A DNA stretch of 64,000 nucleotides from Clostridium sp. Its GTDB lineage: Bacteria; Bacillota; Clostridia; Lachnospirales; Lachnospiraceae. A model generated the notes under the pieces. It was given only the letters and a program-made list of their open reading frames with translations, was not told where the DNA came from and searched no databases. The DNA is taken from assembly GCA_023664605.1 (NCBI GenBank), contig JAMPFF010000011.1, positions 1 to 64,000 on the forward strand, given 5' to 3'. This document shows positions 34,153 to 43,802 of this stretch, one piece after another; position 1 is the stretch's first letter; the number at the start of each line of letters is the position of its first letter. Made by a program: the position numbers and the translations under genes.

Positions 34153-35148
34153 TCAGCTATCTGCACTGATATAAGAGGTATAAATATTGCTAATCTGGTT
34201 CTCATCCAAGAGGCTGTTCCAGATACGAACCTCGTCGTAACATGCGCGGAACATCCTGTCAAAACAGTTAATGCCCAGATAAGTATGCATATTCCCTTCG
34301 TCAAAACACATCTTGGAAACGGCGTCACTGCCAATCATTTCACTGTTCAAATACAGATACGCCATCACTTTGCTATCGTCGCCCTCTACGCCCTGCGTAC
34401 CGTCCACCCGGACGGTAATATAATTCCACTTATTCAAATCAATGCATTTTTTGTCTTCCAGCGAAGGACGAACCTCACAGGAATTTTCATACACCGCATT
34501 AATCGTGTTAAATATCGGTACCACTTCTTCTCCGTCTTCGTCGGTCTTCTTATTAAAGCAGACATAATTCTGCGTAGCATTAACGTCCATCAAATTGGAA
34601 CCGATTATCATAAACGGAGACCAATCGCACAACTCCTCCGCCTTAAACCAGAAAGCAATCGTATAAGAATCCGCAAGCGGCGCAATATCGGAAAGTTCTA
34701 TGCCATAGCTCCCGTCCAGATAAATGGCTTCCCCCTCTATTCCCTCCGTGAACAGCGGTGACTTCTCCACATTCTCCTCAGGATACGCACCGGCCTCATT
34801 ATATCCGCCGTAATCGCCCTGTCTGGACACCACCTTGGCATTACCTAACTTTTTATTGAAAGAATAAGAGTAATCCGCCGCCGGAACATTACCTAAAATG
34901 CTGTCGTTTACAATTTCCTTTGTGGATTCCTCCTCCGGCTCTTCTCCGTCTAACATAGCCAAAAGCGACGGCTGCGCTTCCTCAATTTCAATTTCTAAGG
35001 CTCTTCTGGCCGCTTTTACTTCCGAGTTCTGCATTCCTGTCCGGTTTTCCGCAAACACACACAGCATAACCAGTCCTCCCAAAAAGCAGACCGTAAAAAC
35101 TGTTTTCATTAAAAAATGTCGTTTTTGATTGCTATCCCACTTACCCAT
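34153..35148 (-). CDS. Membrane-anchored LamG (concanavalin-like) domain protein
   Basis: 331 residues. A membrane helix or uncleaved signal (about 14-32), an acidic linker and a C-terminal lectin-like jelly-roll (about 110-325) are visible: AIYLDGSYGIELSDIAPLADSYTIAFWFK, WNYITVRVDGTQ, AYLYLNSEMIG and CYDEVRIWNSLLDENQI are the classic LamG/laminin-G-like strands. It is likely extracytoplasmic and sugar- or protein-binding. The ribosome site is weak. It lies 30 nt after the hydratase stop on the same strand. The exact role is unknown. Confidence 0.85.
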   Translation of the reverse strand: MGKWDSNQKRHFLMKTVFTVCFLGGLVMLCVFAENRTGMQNSEVKAARRALEIEIEEAQPSLLAMLDGEEPEEESTKEIVNDSILGNVPAADYSYSFNKKLGNAKVVSRQGDYGGYNEAGAYPEENVEKSPLFTEGIEGEAIYLDGSYGIELSDIAPLADSYTIAFWFKAEELCDWSPFMIIGSNLMDVNATQNYVCFNKKTDEDGEEVVPIFNTINAVYENSCEVRPSLEDKKCIDLNKWNYITVRVDGTQGVEGDDSKVMAYLYLNSEMIGSDAVSKMCFDEGNMHTYLGINCFDRMFRACYDEVRIWNSLLDENQISNIYTSYISADS

Positions 35149-35178
35149 AAAGTTTCTGTCATAAATTACATCAGCCGC

Positions 35179-37479
35179 TTATTCATCGACCCTGTTATAA
35201 TTAATCAGACATCCTTTCAAAATAATTTGACGTTCTTCGTCAGTTAATTCCCCCAACTGCATTGTAAAAGGATGCAGGGAATCCTCTTTTACCGATACCG
35301 TATAGGCGGTAATGTCTTCCCATTTCTCCTCTACTGCCTTCTTAATCTCCGGAATAAAAAGATAATCCAGATTCTTAAACGGTAACGCTCCCTCTTTGAT
35401 GACAAACGGAAGCATACCCCAGTTTATCAGATTGGAACGATATCTTTTCGTCGCATACTCATTCGCGATATTCGCCCAGCCGCCCAATACTTTCTGGCAG
35501 CTTGCCGCCTGCTCCCTCGCCGAACCGTCGCCCGGTTTCACTGCGAAAATCGTGGAACCGAATCCGGTATTCTCATGAGAAGCATCCGCAAAAGTCTTCT
35601 TCACCACATTCATAACCGGTTTTACGTCCGGATGCGCCTGACAGGGATGTTCTCCCGCCATTCTGGCTTTCTCCGCTTTCTGAATGTCCTTTGCGCGGCC
35701 TACATATTCGGGGTCTTTTCTGGACAATGCAAACTCGGCAAGCCCTAACGGGTTCGAGCGGTAGGATGATGTTTCCCCGGACGGAATCAACTCATCAGTC
35801 GTCGTAACGGGGTCATGAATTTCCGAAACAACGCGCAACACCAAATTCTCCGGTAACGCTCCCATCGCAGGCCAGTCTTTAATATTCGGCCCCAACTGGA
35901 TGGCAACGCTTTCATCCGCCACGCCATGGGAATCGAAAACACGGTTTGCATAGATATTCGCATCAAAGTAATATTGATAAACGCCAATTTTGCCGTCAAA
36001 CTCCGTTGCCGGCGTCAGTACGCCTTTATTGGCCGCCGTAGCCGCAATGGAACGTGCGTCCATCAACGCTACGGAAGATATCTGTCCGTTTTGCAGTTTA
36101 GAACCCTCCCTGTTCGGGAAGTTCCTTGTAGAATGACGAATGCTGAATGCGTTATTCGCCGGCGTATCACCTGCACCGAAGCAGGGTCCGCAAAACGCCG
36201 TCTTCATAACGGCTCCCGTTTCCAGAATCGCCGCCGCACATCCGTTTTTAATCAACTCCATATAAATCGGCATGGAAGCCGGATATACGCTCAAGGTAAA
36301 ACCGTCCGAACCGATATAAGAACCTTTCAGGATATCGGCCGCCGCACAGATATTCTCAAAACCGCCGCCCGCACAGCCCGCGATAATTCCCTGGTCTACC
36401 ATGAACTTACCGTTCACTATCTTTTCCTGTAAGGAATAAGGCACCGCGCCGTCGAGGCTGACCTGCGCTTTTTCTTCCACGTCATGCAAAATATCGGAAA
36501 GATTGGCATTCAACTCGTCTATTGTATAAGTATTGCTCGGATGGAACGGCATTGCTATCATCGGCCTGATTGCCGATAAGTCCACTTCAATCATGCCGTC
36601 GTAATATGTAACCTCATCCGGAAGCAGCTCTTGATATTCTTCTTTTCTTCCATGAATATCATAAAACTCCTGAATTTTCTCATCTGTCACCCAAATGGAG
36701 GACAGACAGGTCGTCTCCGTCGTCATAACGTCGATGCCGATACGGAAATCTGCGCTTAAATTTTTCACGCCCGGACCTACAAATTCCATCACTTTATTCT
36801 TAACATATCCATTATGGAACACTGCGCCGATAATTGCAAGTGCTACATCTTGTGGTCCCACCCCCTTAACGGGCGCACCTTTTAGATAAACGCCTACCAC
36901 TTCGGGCATGTTGATATCATAAGTCTGGGAAAGAAGCTGCTTGACAAGTTCCGGACCGCCCTCGCCTACCGCCATCGTACCCAGTGCGCCATATCTTGTA
37001 TGGGAGTCGGAACCTAAAATCATCTTTCCGCCGCCTGCCAACATCTCTCGTGCAAATTGATGGATGACCGCCTGATGCGGAGGAACATAGACGCCGCCGT
37101 ATCTTTTAGCGCAGGTCAGTCCAAACATATGGTCGTCCTCATTGATAGTGCCGCCTACGGCGCATAAAGAATTATGACAGTTTGTGAGTACGTAAGGAAT
37201 CGGAAACTTTGTCAGCCCTGACGCCCTTGCCGTCTGAATAATGCCTACGAAAGTAATATCATGCGAAGTCAGTTTATCAAACTTGATTTTCAGTTTTTCC
37301 ATATTGCCGGAAGTATTATGTTCCTTTAAAATATGGTAGGCAATCGTACCTTGTGCCGCTGCCTTTTTGGTAATCTCTTTACCCGTCTTACTTTTTATCT
37401 GTGCGGCAGCATCCGCCTGTTCCGCCATTAATTCGTCATTACGAATCAGATACGCTCCGCTATTCCATAATTTTATCAT
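35179..37479 (-). CDS. Aconitase-family hydratase
   Basis: 766 residues with the aconitase fold. [23 protein letters not shown] is the substrate and iron-sulfur DSHT region; the cluster Cys residues are in [11 protein letters not shown] (replacing the GSCTN form) and [30 protein letters not shown]-terminal swivel domain follows ([28 protein letters not shown]). The sequence is closer to the uncharacterised YbhJ-like hydratases than to canonical AcnA, so the substrate may not be citrate. AGGAGG lies 7 nt before the ATG. A 17-codon ORF precedes it on the same transcript. Confidence 0.85.
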   Translation of the reverse strand: MIKLWNSGAYLIRNDELMAEQADAAAQIKSKTGKEITKKAAAQGTIAYHILKEHNTSGNMEKLKIKFDKLTSHDITFVGIIQTARASGLTKFPIPYVLTNCHNSLCAVGGTINEDDHMFGLTCAKRYGGVYVPPHQAVIHQFAREMLAGGGKMILGSDSHTRYGALGTMAVGEGGPELVKQLLSQTYDINMPEVVGVYLKGAPVKGVGPQDVALAIIGAVFHNGYVKNKVMEFVGPGVKNLSADFRIGIDVMTTETTCLSSIWVTDEKIQEFYDIHGRKEEYQELLPDEVTYYDGMIEVDLSAIRPMIAMPFHPSNTYTIDELNANLSDILHDVEEKAQVSLDGAVPYSLQEKIVNGKFMVDQGIIAGCAGGGFENICAAADILKGSYIGSDGFTLSVYPASMPIYMELIKNGCAAAILETGAVMKTAFCGPCFGAGDTPANNAFSIRHSTRNFPNREGSKLQNGQISSVALMDARSIAATAANKGVLTPATEFDGKIGVYQYYFDANIYANRVFDSHGVADESVAIQLGPNIKDWPAMGALPENLVLRVVSEIHDPVTTTDELIPSGETSSYRSNPLGLAEFALSRKDPEYVGRAKDIQKAEKARMAGEHPCQAHPDVKPVMNVVKKTFADASHENTGFGSTIFAVKPGDGSAREQAASCQKVLGGWANIANEYATKRYRSNLINWGMLPFVIKEGALPFKNLDYLFIPEIKKAVEEKWEDITAYTVSVKEDSLHPFTMQLGELTDEERQIILKGCLINYNRVDE

Positions 37480-37506
37480 AGCAATTCCTCCTAATTAAAG
37501 TCTCTC

Positions 37507-37560
37507 CTACTTCAGTCTCGCTAATCTCTCTTCATAACGCAATTTTTTACTATCCGTCAT
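37507..37560 (-). CDS. 17-codon leader ORF upstream of the hydratase
   Basis: Encodes MTDSKKLRYEERLARLK. AAGGA lies 7 nt before its ATG, and a TTGCGT-17-TATAAT promoter would start transcription about 14 nt upstream, so this is the first ORF of the hydratase mRNA. It is basic and helical in character and has no similarity I recognise. It ends 27 nt before the hydratase ATG. It may be a regulatory leader or a small protein. Confidence 0.55.
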   Translation of the reverse strand: MTDSKKLRYEERLARLK

Positions 37561-37580
37561 AATGAAGTCCTTAACTATTA

Positions 37581-37609
37581 ATTATATAGGATAAACGGGT
37601 TTGACGCAA
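37581..37609 (-). promoter_or_regulatory. Promoter of the leader ORF and hydratase
   Basis: Read leftwards: TTGCGT (37604-37609), 17 nt, TATAAT (37581-37586). Confidence 0.7.
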
Positions 37610-37635
37610 TGAATTTCGGAGGAATTTCCTATACA

Positions 37636-37670
37636 ATAAAAACCCTCCGGACAAATTCAACCGGAGGGTT
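37636..37670 (-). terminator. Terminator of the chemotaxis receptor gene
   Basis: Read leftwards: AACCCTCCGG (37661-37670 on the plus strand as CCGGAGGGTT) pairs with CCGGAGGGTT, 10-nt loop, followed by TTTATT. It lies 46 nt after the MCP stop. Confidence 0.93.
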
Positions 37671-37715
37671 CTATTATTTCTTATATTCTCTGCCTTTAGC
37701 GCGATTCTTAATAAT

Positions 37716-39422
37716 TTATGCGGGTAAGGAGAATTTTGCAATCAGTGCATCCAACGAAGCCGCCTGTGCCGCTAACTCCTGGCTGGTAGCCGAAGACTGC
37801 TGCGCAACCGCCGCATTCGTCTGGATAACGTCGGAAATCTGATTGATTCCCTCTTCCGCCTCTTTCATCGTAAGCGCCTGATTTGCGGAAATGTTGCTTA
37901 ACTCCTTGGAGGATTCCGCTACTTTCTTGATACCCTCCACTACCACTTCGATAGAAGATACGGCGCGTTCCGCTACCTTGCCGCCGTTTTCAATTTCTAA
38001 CATAGCGCCTTCAATCAATGTTCTGGTATCAACCGCAGATTTACTGCTCTGCTCTGCAAGCTGCCTAATCTGGTCAGCTACTACGGAGAATCCGCGTCCC
38101 GCCTCGCCTGCTCTTGCCGCCTCAATAGAAGCGTTTAAGGAAAGCAGATTGGTCTGTGAAGCAATGCTTTCAATTTCCGAAATAATATTGCCTATCTTCA
38201 TAGACGCTTCATTGATGCGAGCCATTGCGTCTACCATTGCCCTGATATCTGTACTGCTGTTGTTTGCCATATCGGCATATTCCTGTGACTGGTTATAAGC
38301 TTCTTCTGCATTCTCCGCCGCTTTTTCGGATGCCTCTGCAATCGTGGTAATGGTCGCCTGTAACTCTTCCACCGCGCTTGCCTGCTCCGTCGCGCCCTCC
38401 GCCAGACTTAAAGAAGTCTCTGAAAGGTTGCCGGAACCTGCCGTAACCTGTATGGAGGACTGCTCGATAAAGTGCATTGTATCAACCATACAGTCTCTCA
38501 GTTTCTTGGAGGAATCAAATAACTGCCTGAAATCTCCTATGTATTTCGTGCCGTCCTGAGACCTTACGGTATAATCCGTATCCGCCATCTTACCTAAGAT
38601 ATGTTCCATATCGCTGATGATAAAGTCCAGCGACTCCGCCATATCGTTTGCCGACGCTATCATATCGGCAACCTCATCCTTAGTATCAACCGTCGGGAAC
38701 GGACTGAACAAATCGCCCTGTGCAAATCCTTCGAGTCTGTCGCCAAGTTCCTGCATCGGTTTCGCAATATCGTTCGCAATGTTTTTACCAAGCAGACGCG
38801 CCAATAACATTGCTCCCACAATCGCAATGCCAATTACTACCGCCAGTACATCGCATACGATACTCAACATATCCGAATTAGCGTCTCCATGTTCCACTTT
38901 AATATCCATAATGGACGTCAACTGTGAATAAATATCATCAAACATTGGCGCCAAATCATTCATTGCCATGTTCTGTGCCTGTGTTGCAATCGCTCTGTCC
39001 GTCGTTGCGCCCAATTCTATAATTTCCGCATCCAGCTTCCAGTAATCTTCTAACTTATCGGCAATATCATTATAAATTGCTTTGTTTTCCTCTGTCACCA
39101 TGGTGTGTGCCAAATCGGCAAAGCTCTTCTCGAACAATGCCACATTCTCATCATGGCTGGCTTTCATGTTCTCAATCGCGCTCATTTCATCATAACCGAT
39201 AACGCCGCGAAGCGCCGACCTTGCCTCTGCAAAATACGTCATCGCCTTACCGACATCCCCCTGCGCAAACCCGTAATTCACCAGAGATTTGCTGTAAATG
39301 CTTGATACCACAATCATAACCACCAACGCTATGACCGCCGCAATCGCCGGAATACCGGACGCAACCAGAAACGCATGTTCCAAACGTTTCCCAATTCGAT
39401 ACTTTCTCAATCTTTTACTCAT
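37716..39422 (-). CDS. Methyl-accepting chemotaxis protein
   Basis: Transmembrane chemoreceptor of 568 residues. Membrane segments are at about 20-42 and 190-213 with a helical ligand domain of four-helix-bundle type between them, then HAMP (about 213-265) and a long signalling coiled coil. The hairpin tip is [20 protein letters not shown] with [18 protein letters not shown]. It signals through CheA/CheW to the flagellar motor; no che genes are in the window, so it is an orphan receptor. AGGAGGAG lies before the ATG. The upstream region is unusually long and contains four 23-25-bp tandem repeats. Confidence 0.95.
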   Translation of the reverse strand: MSKRLRKYRIGKRLEHAFLVASGIPAIAAVIALVVMIVVSSIYSKSLVNYGFAQGDVGKAMTYFAEARSALRGVIGYDEMSAIENMKASHDENVALFEKSFADLAHTMVTEENKAIYNDIADKLEDYWKLDAEIIELGATTDRAIATQAQNMAMNDLAPMFDDIYSQLTSIMDIKVEHGDANSDMLSIVCDVLAVVIGIAIVGAMLLARLLGKNIANDIAKPMQELGDRLEGFAQGDLFSPFPTVDTKDEVADMIASANDMAESLDFIISDMEHILGKMADTDYTVRSQDGTKYIGDFRQLFDSSKKLRDCMVDTMHFIEQSSIQVTAGSGNLSETSLSLAEGATEQASAVEELQATITTIAEASEKAAENAEEAYNQSQEYADMANNSSTDIRAMVDAMARINEASMKIGNIISEIESIASQTNLLSLNASIEAARAGEAGRGFSVVADQIRQLAEQSSKSAVDTRTLIEGAMLEIENGGKVAERAVSSIEVVVEGIKKVAESSKELSNISANQALTMKEAEEGINQISDVIQTNAAVAQQSSATSQELAAQAASLDALIAKFSLPA

Positions 39423-39546
39423 TAACTCTTCTCCTCCTTGTACTAGACCATAGAATCCCTACTATCATTCGTAAATGATTCAGACTTAAAACCGAAAACT
39501 GTCTTTGCATCGAACATTCTATAGCTGCACAACCTAAGAAGAGTAA

Positions 39547-39640
39547 CACATAAAATGCTATTATAAATACTTATATAAAACCTATAATAATACTAATATA
39601 AAACTCATATAAATACTGTTATAAATGCTATAAAAATACT
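39547..39640. repeat. Four head-to-tail 23-25-bp repeats upstream of the MCP gene
   Basis: Units at 39618-39640, 39595-39617, 39572-39594 (23 bp each) and 39547-39571 (25 bp). Read on the minus strand, each begins AGTATT and holds a central TATAG or TATGAG and a TTTTATAT-like end. Identity is imperfect but the register is kept. The array lies 125-218 nt before the MCP start codon and downstream of the GGTACGATATAAT element. Confidence 0.85.
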
Positions 39641-39688
39641 ATATAATTTGGATGACTGGCAATCTTCCGTCCCCTTTTATCTGATTGC

Positions 39689-39701
39689 ATTATATCGTAC
39701 C
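39689..39701 (-). promoter_or_regulatory. GGTACGATATAAT promoter element upstream of the MCP gene
   Basis: Identical over 13 nt to the element at 19389-19401. TTGACT lies 17 nt before TACGAT. If used, the leader would be about 260 nt and include the tandem repeats. Confidence 0.45.
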
Positions 39702-39816
39702 ACATGAAACTATATTAGTCAACAATAAAACTATATTATTTCCCATTTTTTCCATATATTTACTGACATTCCAGTGATTTTATGAAATGCAAAAGCAAAA
39801 TAGTGTTAAAAGTATG

Positions 39817-41088
39817 TTATATTAAATACTTTTTGTAATATTGATAGTCCTGCGTTTTACAGTTTAATTTCATAAAAACGCCCTCCGCTTTATACTGCGT
39901 ATCATAGACCACGGCATTCTCATTTAGGTAAGAGACCGCCCTGCCGTCGGTATAAGGAATCAGCATCTCACACTCCCTGTAACCGTCCGCCAGTTTTTCC
40001 TCTATCAGGCAGATTAACTCCTCCATGCCGACTTTTTCTTTCGCAGATAAGTAAATGCCGTCACGGTTTACTATGGGAAGTTTATGAATATCGCTTTGTA
40101 CTTTATCCGCCTTATTATATACATAAATGATAGGAATCCCGTCCGCGCCAAGCTCTTTTAACGTACTCTCCGTTACGCTTATCTGCTCTTTATAATGGCT
40201 GTCGCTGTAGTCTATCACCTGTAATAAAATATCCGCTTCCTTCGCCTCCTCTAATGTAGAGCGGAAAGCCTCCACCAGATGATGCGGCAGTTTATGGATA
40301 AAACCCACCGTATCCGAAAGCAGAAAATCGTGGTGGTTCTCCGGACTTATTTTGCGTACGGTCGTATCGAGCGTGGCAAACAGCATATCCTTTTCCATGA
40401 CCTTTTTTTCGTCCACGTCAATTTCATCCACGCCGTACAGTTCCAGCATAGCGTTTAACAGCGTGGATTTTCCCGCATTGGTATACCCCACAAGGGCAAT
40501 GCGCGGCATACCGGAATCCGCGCGTTTTTTCCGCTGGTTTTTCCGCTGGGCGCTTACCTCTTTTAATTCCCTGCGGTACTCCGCCAGCCTATGCTCTAAA
40601 ACACGCCTGTCCAGTTCCAATTTTTTCTCACCGGCTCCTTTATTACTCAAAGCGCCGCTGCCTCCGCCCTGACGGCTAAGAGCCGCATGAAGCCCTACCA
40701 GACGCGGCAGCATATATTGCAGCCTTGCCACTTCCACCTGTAATTTCGCTTCTCTGGTGCGGGCGCGTCTGGCAAAGATGTCCAATATTAATGTACTTCT
40801 GTCCAGAATCGGTTTCCCGATTTTATCCTGTAAGTTCCGTATCTGCATCGGTGAAAGCGAATTGTCGAATATGACGACGTCCACGTCCTGATTTTGCGCC
40901 TCTTGTTTTACTTCCTCCACTTTTCCCGTACCGATATAGAACGCCTTATGCACCTCGGGCAGATTTTGTTCGACTATGCCCGCAACTTCCATATCGCAGG
41001 CGTTCGCCAGACTTTCCAGTTCCTCCAAAGAAAGCTTATAGTCCTCTCCGTTATTTAGATTCATTCCTACCAGTATTGCTTTTTCCAT
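39817..41088 (-). CDS. hflX: GTPase HflX
   Basis: Ribosome-associated GTPase that splits stalled 70S ribosomes. About 423 residues. An N-terminal HflX domain, then the glycine-rich linker SRQGGGSGAL and the G domain: G1 GYTNAGKST, G3 DTVGF (Phe in place of Gly, typical for HflX), G4 YNKAD. The ATG at 41088 has GAGG 8 nt upstream. It lies downstream of glgP behind a structured gap. Confidence 0.95.
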   Translation of the reverse strand: MEKAILVGMNLNNGEDYKLSLEELESLANACDMEVAGIVEQNLPEVHKAFYIGTGKVEEVKQEAQNQDVDVVIFDNSLSPMQIRNLQDKIGKPILDRSTLILDIFARRARTREAKLQVEVARLQYMLPRLVGLHAALSRQGGGSGALSNKGAGEKKLELDRRVLEHRLAEYRRELKEVSAQRKNQRKKRADSGMPRIALVGYTNAGKSTLLNAMLELYGVDEIDVDEKKVMEKDMLFATLDTTVRKISPENHHDFLLSDTVGFIHKLPHHLVEAFRSTLEEAKEADILLQVIDYSDSHYKEQISVTESTLKELGADGIPIIYVYNKADKVQSDIHKLPIVNRDGIYLSAKEKVGMEELICLIEEKLADGYRECEMLIPYTDGRAVSYLNENAVVYDTQYKAEGVFMKLNCKTQDYQYYKKYLI

Positions 41089-41129
41089 CACTATAACCTC
41101 GCTTTCTTCCTGTCTGCGGCTTATGCAAA

Positions 41130-41174
41130 AGAGCCATTGTTCCGGTAGACGTTATCTACTTTTGCAACAGCTCT
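41130..41174. terminator. Complex stem-loop between glgP and hflX
   Basis: Nested pairing AGAGC/GCTCT, TTG/CAA and GTAGA/TCTAC around a five-base loop, followed on the minus strand by TTTTGC. A perfect 14-bp palindrome ATAGCATATGCTAT lies next to it (41181-41194). It is the probable glgP terminator; the palindrome may bind a regulator. Confidence 0.55.
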
Positions 41175-41205
41175 TTCCAAATAGCATATGCTATACAGCC
41201 TCTTT

Positions 41206-43683
41206 TTATTTACCTATCTTTTTCGGTATCACTACCTTATCCAGTTTCCAGATATCATCCACATATTCCTGAATGGTTCTGTCAGAAGTGAACTTACCGG
41301 AACACGCCACGTTTAAAATCGCGCTTCTTGCCCATCTCTTCTCGTCCTTATACGCTTCTTCCACCTTGCGCTGCGCCGCCGCGTAAGACTTGAAGTCTTT
41401 CAGGATAAAATAAGTATCAGCCTTGGATGTACTCTGCGTATTTAACAAAGAGTTATACAATGTCCTGAACAGGTCAGGGTCATTCGGTGAATAGGTTCCG
41501 TTAATCAACTGCATCAGCACTTTTCTGATATCAGGGTCGTTATTGAAAATATCCATCGGGTCATATCCGCCGTAATTTTCATATTTGATAACCTCGTCGG
41601 AACTTAAACCGAAAATAAAGGCATTTTCTTCCCCGACTTCCTCCACAATTTCCACATTGGCGCCGTCCATCGTGCCAATCGTCAGCGCGCCGTTTAACAT
41701 AAACTTCATGTTACCGGTTCCGGAAGCCTCCTTACTTGCCGTTGAAATCTGCTCCGATACATCGGACGCCGCAAAAATCATCTCTGCATTGGATACACGG
41801 TAGTTTTCGATAAATACCACTTTAATCTTACCATTTATGCTCTCGTCATTATTAATAACATCTGCAACCGAATTAATCAGCTTAATCGTCAGCTTCGCAT
41901 TCATATAACCTGCCGCCGCCTTTGCGCCGAAGATAAAGGTTCTCGGATAAAATTCCATATCCGGATGTTCCTTTAATTCATTATACAGATACATAACGTG
42001 CAGAATGTTCATTAACTGGCGTTTATATTCATGCAGTCTCTTAACCTGTACGTCGAAGATAGAACGCGGGTCTACTTCAATACCGTTATGCTCCAAGATA
42101 TATTTGGCAAGACGCACCTTGTTCTGATACTTGATATTCATAAACTCCTGCTGCGCCTTTTCATCATCGGCATATACTTTTAATTTATTAATCTTGGGCA
42201 AATCCGTAATCCAGTCGCTTCCCACATGCGCCGTTACCCAGTCGGCAAGAAGCGGATTGCCGTGCAGAAGGAAACGTCTCTGCGTAATGCCGTTTGTCTT
42301 ATTATTGAACTTCTCCGGCATCATCTCATAGAAATCTTTCAATTCCTGGTTCTTCAAAATCTCCGTATGTAATCTTGCAACGCCGTTTACGGAATAACCT
42401 GCGGCAATGGCAAGATGCGCCATCTTCACCTGACCGTCATAGATAATCGCCATCTTACTGATTTTTTCCTGATTGCCCGGATACATCTGCTCGATTCTGG
42501 CAATAAATCTGCGGTTAATTTCTTCCACAATTTGATATACACGGGGGAGCAGTCTGGAGAACAGTTCAATCGGCCATTTTTCCAATGCTTCCGCCATAAT
42601 CGTGTGGTTCGTGTATGCACAGGTCTTGGTCGTAACCTCCCATGCCTCATCCCATGTCAAATAATAGTCATCCATCAAAATACGCATCAATTCCGCAACG
42701 GCTACCGTCGGATGGGTGTCGTTTAACTGGAACGTTACCTTTTCATGGAATTTCTTAATATTTTTATGCTTGCGCATATATTTTTCCACCGCTTCCTGTA
42801 CGGATGCGGAAATAAAGAAATACTGCTGTTTTAAGCGAAGCTCTTTGCCCGCGTAGTGATTGTCGTTTGGATAAAGCACCTCGACGATATTTCTGGCGAG
42901 GTTCTCCTGCTCCACCGCCTTGTGGTAATCGCCTTTATCAAAGGAATCAAGCTGGAAGCATTCCACCGGTTCCGCGTCCCAGATACGCAGCGTATTGACA
43001 ATGCCGTTGCCGTATCCGACAATCGGGATATCATAAGGAATCGCCCTTACGGACTGGTAGCCCTCCTGCTTGAAGTTGTTTCTGCCGTTCTCATCCACAT
43101 AGACATTCACATAGCCGCCGAATTTTACCTCTTTGGCATATTCCGGTCTGCGCAGTTCAAACGGATTGCCGTCTTTTAACCAGTTATCCGGCACTTCCAC
43201 CTGATAACCGTCCTTAATTTCCTGTTTAAACATACCATAGCGGTAACGGATGCCGCAGCCATACGCCGCATATCCCAATGTCGCAAGGGAATCCAGAAAA
43301 CACGCCGCCAGCCTTCCCAGACCGCCGTTACCAAGCGCCGCATCCGGCTCCTGATCCTCTACCACATTGAGGTCAATGCCAAGTTCCTCCAACGCTTTCT
43401 TAAACACATCATATGCCTGTAAGTTAATCAGATTGTTGCCAAGCGCGCGTCCCATCAAAAACTCCATGGACAGATAATATACCATCTTAGGGTCCTGTTT
43501 TTCATATTCCTGCTGGCTCGTCAACCACTGGTCCACGATAGCATCCTTAATCGCATAGGACACCGCCTGAAAAATCTGCTGGTCGGTCGCCTCCTCCAAT
43601 GTTTTACGATACAGCGTCTTAACATTATAAAGTACGCTTCGCTTAAACAACTCCGTATCAAATGTCGCTGCTTTCTTCTGCAT
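41206..43683 (-). CDS. glgP: Glycogen/starch phosphorylase
   Basis: Pyridoxal-phosphate enzyme releasing glucose-1-phosphate from alpha-glucans. 825 residues, the standard length. The PLP Lys lies in EASGTGNMKFMLNGALTIG, with QLNDTHPTVAVAELMRI and the VKRLHEYKRQLMNI phosphate-site stretch. The N-terminal FLMGRALGNNL and EPDAALGNGGLGRLAACFLDS are typical. GGAGG lies 7 nt before the ATG. It probably serves carbon storage in vegetative or pre-spore cells; no other glg genes are in the window. Confidence 0.97.
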   Translation of the reverse strand: MQKKAATFDTELFKRSVLYNVKTLYRKTLEEATDQQIFQAVSYAIKDAIVDQWLTSQQEYEKQDPKMVYYLSMEFLMGRALGNNLINLQAYDVFKKALEELGIDLNVVEDQEPDAALGNGGLGRLAACFLDSLATLGYAAYGCGIRYRYGMFKQEIKDGYQVEVPDNWLKDGNPFELRRPEYAKEVKFGGYVNVYVDENGRNNFKQEGYQSVRAIPYDIPIVGYGNGIVNTLRIWDAEPVECFQLDSFDKGDYHKAVEQENLARNIVEVLYPNDNHYAGKELRLKQQYFFISASVQEAVEKYMRKHKNIKKFHEKVTFQLNDTHPTVAVAELMRILMDDYYLTWDEAWEVTTKTCAYTNHTIMAEALEKWPIELFSRLLPRVYQIVEEINRRFIARIEQMYPGNQEKISKMAIIYDGQVKMAHLAIAAGYSVNGVARLHTEILKNQELKDFYEMMPEKFNNKTNGITQRRFLLHGNPLLADWVTAHVGSDWITDLPKINKLKVYADDEKAQQEFMNIKYQNKVRLAKYILEHNGIEVDPRSIFDVQVKRLHEYKRQLMNILHVMYLYNELKEHPDMEFYPRTFIFGAKAAAGYMNAKLTIKLINSVADVINNDESINGKIKVVFIENYRVSNAEMIFAASDVSEQISTASKEASGTGNMKFMLNGALTIGTMDGANVEIVEEVGEENAFIFGLSSDEVIKYENYGGYDPMDIFNNDPDIRKVLMQLINGTYSPNDPDLFRTLYNSLLNTQSTSKADTYFILKDFKSYAAAQRKVEEAYKDEKRWARSAILNVACSGKFTSDRTIQEYVDDIWKLDKVVIPKKIGK

Positions 43684-43735
43684 CTGACTTCCTCCTTGTC
43701 TGTCTTTCGCTCTAAAAAATATCTATACAGATTTT

Positions 43736-43764
43736 ATTATATCCTGTATTTCTTTTTTTGACTA
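43736..43764 (-). promoter_or_regulatory. Promoter of glgP
   Basis: Read leftwards: TAGTCA (43759-43764), 17 nt, TATAAT (43736-43741), 52 nt before the ATG. Confidence 0.6.
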
Positions 43765-43777
43765 CCATCAATCTGCT

Positions 43778-43799
43778 AAAATTATCATTTGATAGTTTT
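43778..43799 (-). terminator. Weak terminator after ileS
   Basis: Read leftwards: AAAACTATCA pairs with TGATAATTTT with one G-T pair and a two-base loop, 3 nt after the ileS stop. It is AT-rich and probably leaky. Confidence 0.5.
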
Positions 43800-43802
43800 C
43801 CC

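Larger units (their letters stand above)
39423..39816. other. Long AT-rich intergenic region between hflX and the MCP gene
   Basis: 394 nt without a credible ORF. It contains the tandem repeats at 39547-39640, a GGTACGATATAAT promoter element at 39689-39701, and an 11-nt direct repeat AAACTATATTA at 39707-39717 and 39728-39738. The hflX 3' side shows no convincing terminator. Confidence 0.8.

Noticed and set aside
39547-39640. CRISPR-like array
   Set aside because: The units are directly adjacent without spacers, AT-rich and imperfect, and there are no cas genes.
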